DNA of 64,000 nt from Flammeovirga aprica JL-4. GTDB lineage: Bacteria; Bacteroidota; Bacteroidia; Cytophagales; Flammeovirgaceae. How positions within the stretch are numbered: the first letter of the stretch is position 1; every line of letters begins with the position of its first letter. The notes under the pieces were generated by a model that was not told where the DNA came from, did no database searches, and saw only the letters and a program-made list of their open reading frames with translations. A program made the translations under genes and the position numbers. Location of the stretch: NCBI RefSeq assembly GCF_012844305.1, contig NZ_JABANE010000002.1, positions 106,300 to 170,299 on the forward strand, written 5' to 3'. Positions 56,218-63,896 of the stretch are shown in pieces.

Positions 56218-57060
56218 ATGAGCAATTTACGAAATATACCACACATTACAATCATTTTAATATCATTCACATACTCGGTGTTAGTGGTTGCTAACTACCT
56301 AGAAATACACTTTTCTATGGTAGTAAGTATTATAGCAAGTGTAATACTTTCCTTACTAAGTCATTATTATTTAATCTACTCTATAAGGGAGATTGTCAAA
56401 TCCAAAAATGTACACCAGTCAATCATTATAGCCGTGGCTCTTCTCGGAGTAGTGGTATTTATGGAGTTTGAAGGAGTGGAAAAAGTCACCTATCAAAATA
56501 CAGTTGATCGCACCCAATTAGACCAAGATAAAGCACTACAAAAAGACCTCCTCCACCAATTAGCTAAAATTGGTACTTCTAGGCGATGGCAAGACGTTGA
56601 AAGTAAACGTTTGATAGCTGAACAGCTCGAAGAGGTAAAAATACGAATACAGTACGGTTTAAAACGTTTTGAAGCAATGGAAGAAAAAGCGGAAACTAAA
56701 GCACAACAATTTAGACTCTTTAGTTTGATCTTTATTGGCTTGTCTTTACTTGCTTCAAGCTGTATTCGACCTGAAGAACAGGAAAATATTAAACCCGTTT
56801 TAAAACCTGTTTCAAAGGCTTTTAAAAACGAAAATGAAGAGGAGGAAAACCAAAAACCGAAACAGGTTTATAAATCCATTGATGAATTAGGTACTAAACA
56901 AAGAATAGCCTTAGCGGTGGAACATATCAATAAATCGAAGCAATGTAAATTCTCCTATTTAATGAAAGAATTTCGTCTATCTCCCAAACAGGTAAAAGAA
57001 GCTAAACAGCTATCCAATTATGAAGGAAAAGAGGAAGAAAGAAGGGTAATAGGTTTCTAA
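56218..57060 (+). CDS. Membrane protein: 3 TM, coiled coil, 1 TM, HTH-like tail (element B copy)
   Basis: 280 residues. Spans at about 8-26, 32-53 and 64-82; a charged coiled coil (about 88-160); a fourth span (about 163-182); and an acidic then basic tail with CKFSYLMKEFRLSPKQVKEAKQLSNY at the end, which reads as a helix-turn-helix. The order of parts and the ending match the element A protein at 38325-39362, although overall identity looks low. Role unknown; a membrane anchor for DNA or replication is the leading idea. It occupies the place where a filamentous phage would carry its assembly ATPase, but has no P-loop. Confidence 0.6.
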   Translation: MSNLRNIPHITIILISFTYSVLVVANYLEIHFSMVVSIIASVILSLLSHYYLIYSIREIVKSKNVHQSIIIAVALLGVVVFMEFEGVEKVTYQNTVDRTQLDQDKALQKDLLHQLAKIGTSRRWQDVESKRLIAEQLEEVKIRIQYGLKRFEAMEEKAETKAQQFRLFSLIFIGLSLLASSCIRPEEQENIKPVLKPVSKAFKNENEEEENQKPKQVYKSIDELGTKQRIALAVEHINKSKQCKFSYLMKEFRLSPKQVKEAKQLSNYEGKEEERRVIGF

Positions 57061-57111
57061 AAAAGAATTGAATCAAAGTAAAATTTCATAACCAATAATA
57101 AAATAAAGACA

Positions 57112-57381
57112 ATGATAAGTTTAGGAAAAGAACAAAGAGAAGGTGAGAACTTCACACGCAATGTAATTAACATTAAAATAGATGGTGAAGCATATGAAGT
57201 TGTAAAGATGCAAGAAGCATTAATAAAATTGATGCAAAGGTACAACACTGAAATAATGGGCGAAGCTGAAAAAGATGTTTTCTACTATGCTGGTGAACTT
57301 TTAAAAGGGCTACTTTCCAATGATAGGCAACTTGAAAACGGTCTAAAAAATGAGGGTTCCAATGTTGAATTTGTGAGTTAA
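57112..57381 (+). CDS. Hypothetical protein (89 aa)
   Basis: Not recognised. Starts with a strand (NVINIKIDGEAYEVVKM) and continues as helices (ALIKLMQRYNTEIMGEAEKDVFYYAGELLKGLL). Lies between the membrane protein and the tail-collar gene. Confidence 0.5.
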   Translation: MISLGKEQREGENFTRNVINIKIDGEAYEVVKMQEALIKLMQRYNTEIMGEAEKDVFYYAGELLKGLLSNDRQLENGLKNEGSNVEFVS

Positions 57382-57471
57382 TTCTTATCGGAAAAATGAA
57401 GAAAATCAGATCTCCACCAAGGTCATAGTTATAAACCAGTAATTCAAATTCTAAAAATCAATTTAAGTAAA

Positions 57472-58422
57472 ATGAAAATATTTAATATACCAGCAAAAGG
57501 GCTAATACTAAACACTGAAGATTTTAGACACATCAATAATATTTCTTCCGATATAGTCTCTATCTTAAGTTTAACACTTACCGAAAATGATTCACCTGTG
57601 AGAATAAAAGGTGTCGAATTTTCAAAGGATGGGCAAAATTACCAATGTACTGAAGGATGGATAATGTGGCAAAACACATTTTATTTTGTGGAAACTTTTT
57701 CGGGTACTGCCATTGGTGAAGAAGTACCAGTTTTTGAGATTGAAAAAGTTTCATTACCCTATGAGCCACATGATTTAGTCGAAGGTTATAATAAAGTGGG
57801 AACCTTTTATGTCTGTCAAGAAGAGAAATTGAAACCTACTTTTAAAGCTAGTGGAACAGGTTTATTTGATTGGAATGAAATTGTAAAACATCCAATTAAA
57901 CGAAATACAGAAGCAATTACAGGTTTACAAGGTTTATTAAAAGGAATGATAGTAGACTATTATGGAAGCTTAGTGAATTTTGATGCAACAGGTTTAGGAA
58001 TAGGTGAATACATCGGGTATGCACTTTGTAATGGTCAAAATGGCACTCCTGATTTAAGAGGAAGAGTGACAGTGGGAATGAGTGACACAAGTTTAGTTAA
58101 CGGAAATGAAGAAGCTAACCTTTCAGAATACTTTGTACTTGGTAATAAAGGAGGTCAAAGAGAGATTACTTTAACTACTAACCAAATTCCACCATTATCA
58201 CTACCTTTTGCAACCACTGCTTTAGTACCGGGTATCGAAGGAGGAGATGATGATAACCATAATAATACAAATAGATTTGCAGGTGGAGACAAACCAAACG
58301 GTGAAAACCCGCATTTTGATATATCTCTTAACATTACAGGTAATGCTGTTAAATCAACAGGTGGAGATTCACACGAAAATAGACAACCGTTTGTGGTAGT
58401 TGGTAAATTAATGAAACTTTAA
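57472..58422 (+). CDS. Phage tail-collar domain protein
   Basis: 316 residues. The C-terminal collar domain is clear: GEYIGYALCNGQNGTPDLRGRVTVGM near 181-206, then GGQREITLTTNQIPPLSLPF, ending in NRQPFVVVGKLMKL. This is the trimerising tip domain of tail fibres and collar proteins. The N-terminal 150 residues resemble small phage baseplate or fibre adaptors (FNIPAKGLILNTEDFRHINNI). The usual histidines after MPxHxH are replaced. No other tail gene is present, so it is either a fibre that modifies a helper phage or a surface adhesin. Confidence 0.8.
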   Translation: MKIFNIPAKGLILNTEDFRHINNISSDIVSILSLTLTENDSPVRIKGVEFSKDGQNYQCTEGWIMWQNTFYFVETFSGTAIGEEVPVFEIEKVSLPYEPHDLVEGYNKVGTFYVCQEEKLKPTFKASGTGLFDWNEIVKHPIKRNTEAITGLQGLLKGMIVDYYGSLVNFDATGLGIGEYIGYALCNGQNGTPDLRGRVTVGMSDTSLVNGNEEANLSEYFVLGNKGGQREITLTTNQIPPLSLPFATTALVPGIEGGDDDNHNNTNRFAGGDKPNGENPHFDISLNITGNAVKSTGGDSHENRQPFVVVGKLMKL

Positions 58423-58432
58423 AAATCGACAG

Positions 58433-58675
58433 ATGAAACAATTAATTAAGAATATAGATGACTTTTATCTAATCGTTAGTGAAACATCATACGGGCTTAA
58501 GCTAAAGCAATTACTAAACGGTTATGAAGCTGAGGGCTTTGTATTGGAAGCTTTATTTATTCATTACCAAAGTCAAGAGAAGTTTGTAATAGATATAAAC
58601 GAACAAATACAAAGGGTTTGTTTATTAATAGATGATTATAAAAAAGGTTTGAAAATATTTACTCTTAACCAATGA
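58433..58675 (+). CDS. Small hypothetical protein (80 aa) after the tail-collar gene
   Basis: Not recognised. All-helical pattern (LIKNIDDFYLIVSETSYGLKLKQLLNGYEAEGFVLEALFIHY). Ten bases after the collar gene, so probably co-expressed; phage fibre genes are often followed by a small chaperone, which would be one explanation. Confidence 0.5.
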   Translation: MKQLIKNIDDFYLIVSETSYGLKLKQLLNGYEAEGFVLEALFIHYQSQEKFVIDINEQIQRVCLLIDDYKKGLKIFTLNQ

Positions 58676-58679
58676 TAAA

Positions 58680-58754
58680 AACCACTAAGTAAAAAGGTTG
58701 CTCCCCTAGCGACTTTCGACCGCTTAGCTGTACTGCTCTTTTTGCTTAGTGGTT
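58680..58754. other. 75-base cruciform with internal hairpin
   Basis: The outer arms AACCACTAAGTAAAAAG (58680-58696) and CTTTTTGCTTAGTGGTT (58738-58754) pair at 16 of 17. Inside, GTTGCT (58697-58702) pairs with AGCGAC (58708-58713), and AGC/GCT words allow a second arm. The form resembles origins or packaging signals of single-stranded replicons. Confidence 0.6.
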
Positions 58755-58778
58755 AATACAAATGTAAATAACAAAATC

Positions 58779-59576
58779 ATGAAAGCGCAAGAATTAAGAC
58801 AACTTGGCTATAAAACACATAAGGATATTAAAGGGCTTTATATAAATAAAAATGGTGAAGTGTATAACCTCAAGAAAAAGAAACACTTAAAAGTATTCAA
58901 ACAGAAACCCTATGTTCTTTTCAATAGTCAGTATATCAATGTTGCAAAATGGGTTTTGTTTCTCTTCAAAGAGAAACCTATTAGAAATGGTCAAATAACT
59001 TTTATCGATGGAAACAATAACAACTTATCAATAGAGAATATTAAATACACTCGTTTATTCTCCAATGAATACAATGTCCCCTTAAAAGAAGCAGATTTAT
59101 TAAAGGCAATTAGATGTTATATCCAAGTAGATGAAAAGTTTGATTTAAAAGACCATGTTGTAAAATCTCTATATCTAAAGACAATAATCAGGGTTTTAAG
59201 ATTTATAGAAAATCATAAAGAGCATGAATACATAGAAATATTTGATACGTATGTTAATCACAATCCTTTGCAATTCTCTAATGTTCATATGGTTGGGGAA
59301 ATACACAAAATATCTCAAAGAGATGTTGGCATTATTGTAAATTCATTCTTCAATTTATTATCATCTCAGATATTAAGATTTGAAAGTAAAGGTATTTTGA
59401 AAATACAGCCATTCAAGTCAAAACCAAAAACCAAGACAGAGGAAATAAGGGAAATAAATGAATACTTTGTACCAAGAGGTTTTAAACCTCTTCGATTGAA
59501 AAAAAGAAGTGAGAAGGAGATTTTTAAAGATTTTGAAAAGCTTTGTGAGGAGATTAAAAATACAAAAAGGGTTTAG
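58779..59576 (+). CDS. HNH/NUMOD-like protein without the catalytic histidine (265 aa)
   Basis: Start at ATG 58779, after the cruciform. The N-terminal 95 residues recall NUMOD4/HNH homing endonuclease domains: GLYINKNGEVYNLKKKKHLKV and FIDGNNNNLSIENIKYTRLF. Where HNH enzymes have His before the DGN motif there is Phe, so cleavage is doubtful. The rest is helical and basic at the end (KPLRLKKRSEKEIFKDF). It may bind DNA near the cruciform. Confidence 0.5.
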   Translation: MKAQELRQLGYKTHKDIKGLYINKNGEVYNLKKKKHLKVFKQKPYVLFNSQYINVAKWVLFLFKEKPIRNGQITFIDGNNNNLSIENIKYTRLFSNEYNVPLKEADLLKAIRCYIQVDEKFDLKDHVVKSLYLKTIIRVLRFIENHKEHEYIEIFDTYVNHNPLQFSNVHMVGEIHKISQRDVGIIVNSFFNLLSSQILRFESKGILKIQPFKSKPKTKTEEIREINEYFVPRGFKPLRLKKRSEKEIFKDFEKLCEEIKNTKRV

Positions 59577-59602
59577 ACGTTTCGTCTGACCCTTATTTTT
59601 TT
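59567..59602 (+). terminator. Terminator overlapping the last codons of the HNH-like gene
   Basis: AAGGGTTTAGACG (59567-59579) pairs with CGTCTGACCCTT (59583-59594), followed by ATTTTTTT. The stop codon lies inside the stem. A run of eight G follows at 59606-59613. Confidence 0.75.
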
Positions 59603-59669
59603 ACAGGGGGGGGTAGGCCAATAAATTCACTTAATTAAATGATTATCAATTTTTTAACAAAATCAAAAA

Positions 59670-59790
59670 TGTCCAAACCTTTCCATTTATGTCCGTTTTT
59701 TGTCCATTTTGAGGGTAAAAACTTCCATTTATGTCCATTTGACCGTCTAATACAAGCCAAAACAGGGTAATTTTACGGTAAAAACTTCCA
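59670..59790. repeat. Iteron-like repeats near the right end of element B
   Basis: TTCCATTTATGTCC occurs at 59681-59694 and 59723-59736. GGTAAAAACTTCCA occurs at 59714-59727 and 59777-59790. Shorter ATGTCCA words are nearby. Such clusters often bind replication or partition proteins. Confidence 0.5.
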
Positions 59791-59813
59791 AAAGTGACGT
59801 TAAAAACTAGAAT

Positions 59814-59954
59814 ATGAAAGGAACCAAACATTTAAAAGCACAATTGAAGTACCGCCAAATTCAAGAAGCCTTCAAAGAGAAATATAATATCCAACGAAAA
59901 AGGATAGATGAAGTATGCCAAGAAATAACAAAAGAGTTTAACGAAAACAGCTAA
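59814..59954 (+). CDS. Very small basic protein (46 aa)
   Basis: ATG at 59814, stop at 59952-59954. Basic helices (LKAQLKYRQIQEAFKEKYNIQ, RIDEVCQEITKEF). It resembles in layout the 68-residue protein at 49884-50090 (a basic start, then an aromatic-basic helix, then a D-V helix ending in EF). It lies 139 bases before the right arm repeat. Confidence 0.4.
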   Translation: MKGTKHLKAQLKYRQIQEAFKEKYNIQRKRIDEVCQEITKEFNENS

Positions 59955-60092
59955 AACCAAAAGAAGAGGTTTTGAAAATGTTACAAAGCTAATTAGGAGG
60001 AAAAATTGAAAATCTTTGTTTAGATATCATCTTCAATTCAAATGTAGGACAAAACCAAAAAAAGCTCCTCAAAATCCGACTACTTTAATTTT

Positions 60093-60114
60093 TAGCACCC
60101 ACAATAGCACCCAT
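60093..60114. repeat. Arm-type repeat, right end of element B
   Basis: TAGCACCCACA then TAGCACCCAT, matching the left-end copy at 43521-43542 with one difference. It stands 45 bases from the tRNA 3' end. Confidence 0.75.
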
Positions 60115-60121
60115 AAAATAC

Positions 60122-60156
60122 AAAAACCACCTTTTTAGTATTAAAAAAGCGGTTTT
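60122..60156. terminator. Hairpin next to the tRNA 3' end
   Basis: AAAACC with CTTTTT, a short loop, then AAAAAG with GGTTTT form an imperfect stem. On the minus strand it follows the tRNA-Arg gene directly and can end its transcript, now supplied by element B. Confidence 0.55.
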
Positions 60157-60158
60157 AT

Positions 60159-60176
60159 GTAGCCCCACCGGGAATC
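60159..60176. other. Proximal attachment site inside the tRNA-Arg 3' end
   Basis: GTAGCCCCACCGGGAATC covers the last 17 bases of the tRNA plus one. Identical copies or parts occur at 43392 and 17165 in the same orientation. Confidence 0.88.
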
Positions 60177-60232
60177 GAACCCAGATCTTAAGCGCCGGAA
60201 GCTTACGTACTAATCCGTTGTACTATGGAGCC
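60160..60232 (-). tRNA. tRNA-Arg (anticodon CCG)
   Basis: 73 bases on the minus strand. The acceptor stem GGCTCCA pairs with TGGGGCT (two G-U pairs), discriminator A. The D arm has GTAC stems. The anticodon stem TAAGC/GCTTA encloses loop TTCCGGC, giving anticodon CCG. The T arm is CTGGG, loop TTCGATT, CCCGG. The CCA end is not encoded. The 3' end is the integration target of both elements and stays intact. Confidence 0.93.
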
Positions 60233-60373
60233 ATTTTTTTGTTTTGTGCGAATATACGACCTTGTGCAGACTCAAACAATAGGATAATTTTCAAATTCAA
60301 GGGAAAATGATGTATTTTGTATGCAGTATTTCTTTCTTTTGATCAATCTAATCGCTGAATTAACTCGTTTTCA

Positions 60374-62131
60374 ATGAGATCCACCCTGAAACATTATATT
60401 TATCTTCTTCCTATTTTTTTATTGCTTTCCAGTGAAGCTTTTTCGCAGTGGATGACGGCGCAGATCAATCATGATGTGTTTATGCGTGATGCTTATGGAC
60501 ATGAGGGGCACGTGATCATGACATTGAAGAATGGTAGAAACTTATTGGCACTTCCTATTGACAGTAACGATGATTATATACGCGTTTGGGATTATCAGAC
60601 GGGAAAGCGTGGATTTGTGTATCAAAAATATGTGACACTTTATGAAGTGATGACGAAGGTGGAGCTGGAGGAGCTTTCTAATCATGGTACGCTGAAGAGA
60701 GGGGGAACGACTTTGCACCTGGAAAATCAATTTAAGAAGGATATCAATTTTGAGTTGGATCAGATTCCTTATCAGCTACAGCCTTATGAGGAAATTACAT
60801 TAAGGATTAGTGAGGGAAAACATGGAATATGGATCAGTCGGGATGGTGCTTTTCCTTTTTGGGGAAGTCTGACTCTGGCTGATAGTGCAGAGTATGTTTT
60901 AAGGATCAATGAAACGGAAGAGGTTTTAGTGAGTGAACTGCATCCTATTCTTTCGCATCAGGATACGGTGAGGACGGAGTATTATTCTGTGGATACGGTC
61001 GATGTGACGCCTAAGGTGAAGGTGGATACGGCGAGGATTGTGAATAATAAACACCCTCAAGATTTAGAGGAATCGAAGTCGAAAGTGGGGATTAGAGGCT
61101 ATATTAAATTGAACTCTATTTATGATTTTAACGGGCTTTCTGATGTGGATCGTTTTGTGCCGGTAGAAATTCCTGTTGGGGAGGAAAGAAATACAATTGA
61201 TAGGGGTTTTTATATGGGGGCAAGGCAGACTCGTTTGGCTTTCTCTTCAAATATTAAAGCAAAAACAGGGTATTTGAAGATCTATATTGAAGCGGATTTT
61301 GCGGGTGGAAATACCAATCAAATGTTTTTCCGGTTGAGGCAAGCGTATGCTGAATATGGTTTTTTGACGGTGGGACAGACATGGACTACTTTTGCCAATC
61401 TTGAGGCAATTCCTCTGACAGTGGACAGAGAAGGACCGAACAGTTCTATTGCTATCCGTCAAGGTATGATCCGTTGGGAAAAGAAAGTGGGGTATACAGA
61501 CAATGAATTTGGTGTGGGTATTGAAACTCCTACTACTACTTTCTCTGATTCAACAGCAGTGGATCAACGGCAGAAATTCCCAGATATAAGCTCTCGTTAT
61601 AAGGTCAAACATGACAAAGGGCAGGTACAGGTTTCGGGACTTTTCAGAGTGATTTCACATACGGATCTCAATACTAATGATGTGACGCATACGGCAGGTT
61701 ATGGGGTAATGATCAGCGGTAAACAGTACATCGAAAACAAGGATAATATACTTTATTTTCAAGCGGTTTATGGGAAAGGGATTAGCCGGTATGTGAGGGC
61801 TTTTAGAAATTATTCTATGGATGCGTTTGTCAATCCTGCCGATAATCGTGTTTTTATTCCTCAAACTTCTGGGGGATATCTTTCTTTTGAACATCACTGG
61901 TCTGAAAAGCTTTTCAGTAATATCACTGGAGGAGTAACATGGCTTGAAAATGCAGAATGGCAAGCGGAAGACAGCTATAAAAGTAGTTACTATGGAAGTA
62001 TAAATAGTTTTTGGTTTGCGTTTGACCGAATGCAACTGGGCGTAGGATATATTTATGGTATCCGAAGAAATAAAAATGATCAGCAGGGATATGCTTCCCG
62101 TTTGCAGATGTATGTGAGGTATGATATTTAG
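60374..62131 (+). CDS. DcaP-like outer-membrane porin with SH3-like N-terminal region (first copy)
   Basis: 585 residues. The signal peptide is about 1-24 (cut before QWMTAQ). An SH3-like part (about 26-90) has YIRVWDYQTGKRGFVYQKYV. A linker repeats VDTVDVTP-like turns. The DcaP-type beta-barrel (about 240-585) has GYIKLNSIYDFNG, GARQTRLAFSS, YIEADFAGG, RLRQAYAEYGFLTVGQTWTTF, and ends in MYVRYDI with a final hydrophobic residue for barrel insertion. DcaP porins admit small dicarboxylates and similar solutes. The next gene is a paralogue 8 bases away. Confidence 0.82.
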   Translation: MRSTLKHYIYLLPIFLLLSSEAFSQWMTAQINHDVFMRDAYGHEGHVIMTLKNGRNLLALPIDSNDDYIRVWDYQTGKRGFVYQKYVTLYEVMTKVELEELSNHGTLKRGGTTLHLENQFKKDINFELDQIPYQLQPYEEITLRISEGKHGIWISRDGAFPFWGSLTLADSAEYVLRINETEEVLVSELHPILSHQDTVRTEYYSVDTVDVTPKVKVDTARIVNNKHPQDLEESKSKVGIRGYIKLNSIYDFNGLSDVDRFVPVEIPVGEERNTIDRGFYMGARQTRLAFSSNIKAKTGYLKIYIEADFAGGNTNQMFFRLRQAYAEYGFLTVGQTWTTFANLEAIPLTVDREGPNSSIAIRQGMIRWEKKVGYTDNEFGVGIETPTTTFSDSTAVDQRQKFPDISSRYKVKHDKGQVQVSGLFRVISHTDLNTNDVTHTAGYGVMISGKQYIENKDNILYFQAVYGKGISRYVRAFRNYSMDAFVNPADNRVFIPQTSGGYLSFEHHWSEKLFSNITGGVTWLENAEWQAEDSYKSSYYGSINSFWFAFDRMQLGVGYIYGIRRNKNDQQGYASRLQMYVRYDI

Positions 62132-62138
62132 GAGAAGC

Positions 62139-63896
62139 ATGAAGCAGTTTTACGCATATACCTTTCGCTTTTTGATCCTGCTTTTGATGATATTTATGCA
62201 TCAAAATGTGTTTGGGCAATGGATGCGTTCTACGGTGGAATATAATACTTACCTTCGGGATCACCGCTCTATAAACAGTCCTGCTTTAATGAAGCTGGAG
62301 AAAGGAAGAGATATTCTGTCTCTGCCACTGCATGAAGAAAGTCAGTTTGTGAAAGTCTGGGATTATCAAACAGGAAAAAGAGGTTTTGTATTACGAAGTG
62401 AACTTTCTCAATTTGATACATTAGCTAAAGCGGCACTTGTTGTCCCCGATTTTCAAGGTCACATCTATAGACCGGAAGCACTGTTACACATCGAAAATAT
62501 TGAGGAGCACTCCATCATTGTAGAGATTGATCAGTATCCTTATGAAATCCCCCCTTATAAAGAAATAAAATTAGTGCTCACAGAGGGACAACATGGTATT
62601 TGGGCATATAGAGACGGGGCTTTGCCTTTCTGGGGAGATATAGCCTTAAAAGACAGTTCTGAGTACATTTTACAGATCAAAACAACGAAAGAGGAAGATG
62701 TAATTATTGCTGATATTGAGCCTGTAGAGCATATTGTGGATACTGTAATAGTGGAAGATCATTATGAAAAAACGATTACATTTCTCCCGAAAATAAAAAT
62801 TGACACCACCAAAATTGTTGATAACAAGCACCCTCAAGATCTAGAAATTTCAAGACTTCCTTTTGATGTCAGAGGATACGTGAAACTAAATTCGTTGTAT
62901 GACTTTCATGGATTGAGTCGTACAGGTGGTTTCCCGCCTTATGATATTCCTGTTGGAAAAGATAATAAATTGAACACCGGTTTTTATATGAGTGCCCGTC
63001 AGTCAAGATTGGGTATTTCTTCTAATATTCTGACTGACCAAGGCTATATCCGTTTTTACCTTGAAGCCGATTTTATTGGTGGTGGAAACGCATTGGATTA
63101 TTTCCGATTAAGACATGCTTATGTACAATATGGCTACCTCACCATCGGGCAAACATGGACCACTTTTACCGACCTCTTCTCCACTCCTTTAACGGTGGAT
63201 AATGAAGGACCAAGCAGTTCTTCTTCTACACGCCAAGGTTTGATACGTTATGAAAAGAAAGTGGGAAAAAGCGAGAATGAATTTGCAATCAGTTTGGAAA
63301 CACCCACCAAAACATTTTCAGATACGATTGCAGTTGATCAAAGGCAATTATGGCCTGATGTGGCATCGAGGTATAAAGTCACAATGCCTCGTGGTCAGAT
63401 ACAAGTAGCAGGGATTGTCAGAGTACTATCACAGCATAATCCAGACGATCAAGTGATTTCTAAAATGGGGTTTGGAATGATGATTTCGGGTAAAAACACC
63501 TTCAAAGAAAAGCATAAAATCTACTATCAGATTATTGGAGGAAGAGGTGTGACACGTTATATTTCAGCTTTCTCCTCTTACAATCTTGATGCTGTTGCGA
63601 GCCCCGATAATGATATTTATGTTCCATTTACCGCAGGTGGCTATTTCACTTATGAATATTATTTCAAGCAAAACATTTTTCTTAATCTGGTAAATGGGGT
63701 CTCGTGGATTGATAATTCAGAATGGCAACCAGGAAATACATTTGAAAAGAGTTATTATACCAGTGCCAATTTGTTTTGGTTTCCTTTTGAAAGATGCCGT
63801 ACAGGTGTGAGTGTTGTACAAGGAGAACGCTTTAATAAAGATGGGCAAAGAGGTAGTGCTTGGAGATTTCAGATGTATATCCGCTATGATATTTAA
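62139..63896 (+). CDS. DcaP-like outer-membrane porin with SH3-like N-terminal region (second copy)
   Basis: 585 residues from the ATG at 62139, which has GGAGAAG just upstream; an earlier in-frame ATG would overlap the first copy. Same layout as its neighbour: signal peptide to about 25 (before QWMRST), SH3-like part with FVKVWDYQTGKRGFVLRSEL, linker, barrel with GYVKLNSLYDFHG, SARQSRLGISS, LRHAYVQYGYLTIGQTWTTF, ending MYIRYDI. Extensive similarity along the entire length shows an old tandem duplication. The pair is chromosomal and unrelated to the elements. After it, 63897-64000 shows nothing I can name. Confidence 0.82.
   Translation: MKQFYAYTFRFLILLLMIFMHQNVFGQWMRSTVEYNTYLRDHRSINSPALMKLEKGRDILSLPLHEESQFVKVWDYQTGKRGFVLRSELSQFDTLAKAALVVPDFQGHIYRPEALLHIENIEEHSIIVEIDQYPYEIPPYKEIKLVLTEGQHGIWAYRDGALPFWGDIALKDSSEYILQIKTTKEEDVIIADIEPVEHIVDTVIVEDHYEKTITFLPKIKIDTTKIVDNKHPQDLEISRLPFDVRGYVKLNSLYDFHGLSRTGGFPPYDIPVGKDNKLNTGFYMSARQSRLGISSNILTDQGYIRFYLEADFIGGGNALDYFRLRHAYVQYGYLTIGQTWTTFTDLFSTPLTVDNEGPSSSSSTRQGLIRYEKKVGKSENEFAISLETPTKTFSDTIAVDQRQLWPDVASRYKVTMPRGQIQVAGIVRVLSQHNPDDQVISKMGFGMMISGKNTFKEKHKIYYQIIGGRGVTRYISAFSSYNLDAVASPDNDIYVPFTAGGYFTYEYYFKQNIFLNLVNGVSWIDNSEWQPGNTFEKSYYTSANLFWFPFERCRTGVSVVQGERFNKDGQRGSAWRFQMYIRYDI

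Larger units (their letters stand above)
43392..60176. mobile_element. Integrated element B at tRNA-Arg(CCG)
   Basis: About 16.8 kb between the middle att copy and the tRNA 3' end. It has its own integrase, arm-type repeats near both ends, an ATPase/TOPRIM defence pair, further cargo, a gene II/X-type replication protein with a run of small genes and a tail-collar protein. No conjugation, coat, terminase or Zot-like genes are recognised. Best described as an integrated plasmid/satellite with phage-derived parts. Confidence 0.8.

Noticed and set aside
51995..59576. Element B as an intact filamentous prophage
   Set aside because: The replication protein fits, but no Zot/pI-type ATPase, coat or adsorption genes are visible, and integration uses a tyrosine recombinase.
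59606..59613. G8 run as a phase-variation switch
   Set aside because: It lies after a terminator and outside any convincing gene or promoter; slippage would have no obvious effect.
62121..62138. Earlier start for the second DcaP-like gene
   Set aside because: It overlaps the first copy and lacks a ribosome-binding sequence; the ATG at 62139 follows GGAGAAG and gives a normal signal peptide.
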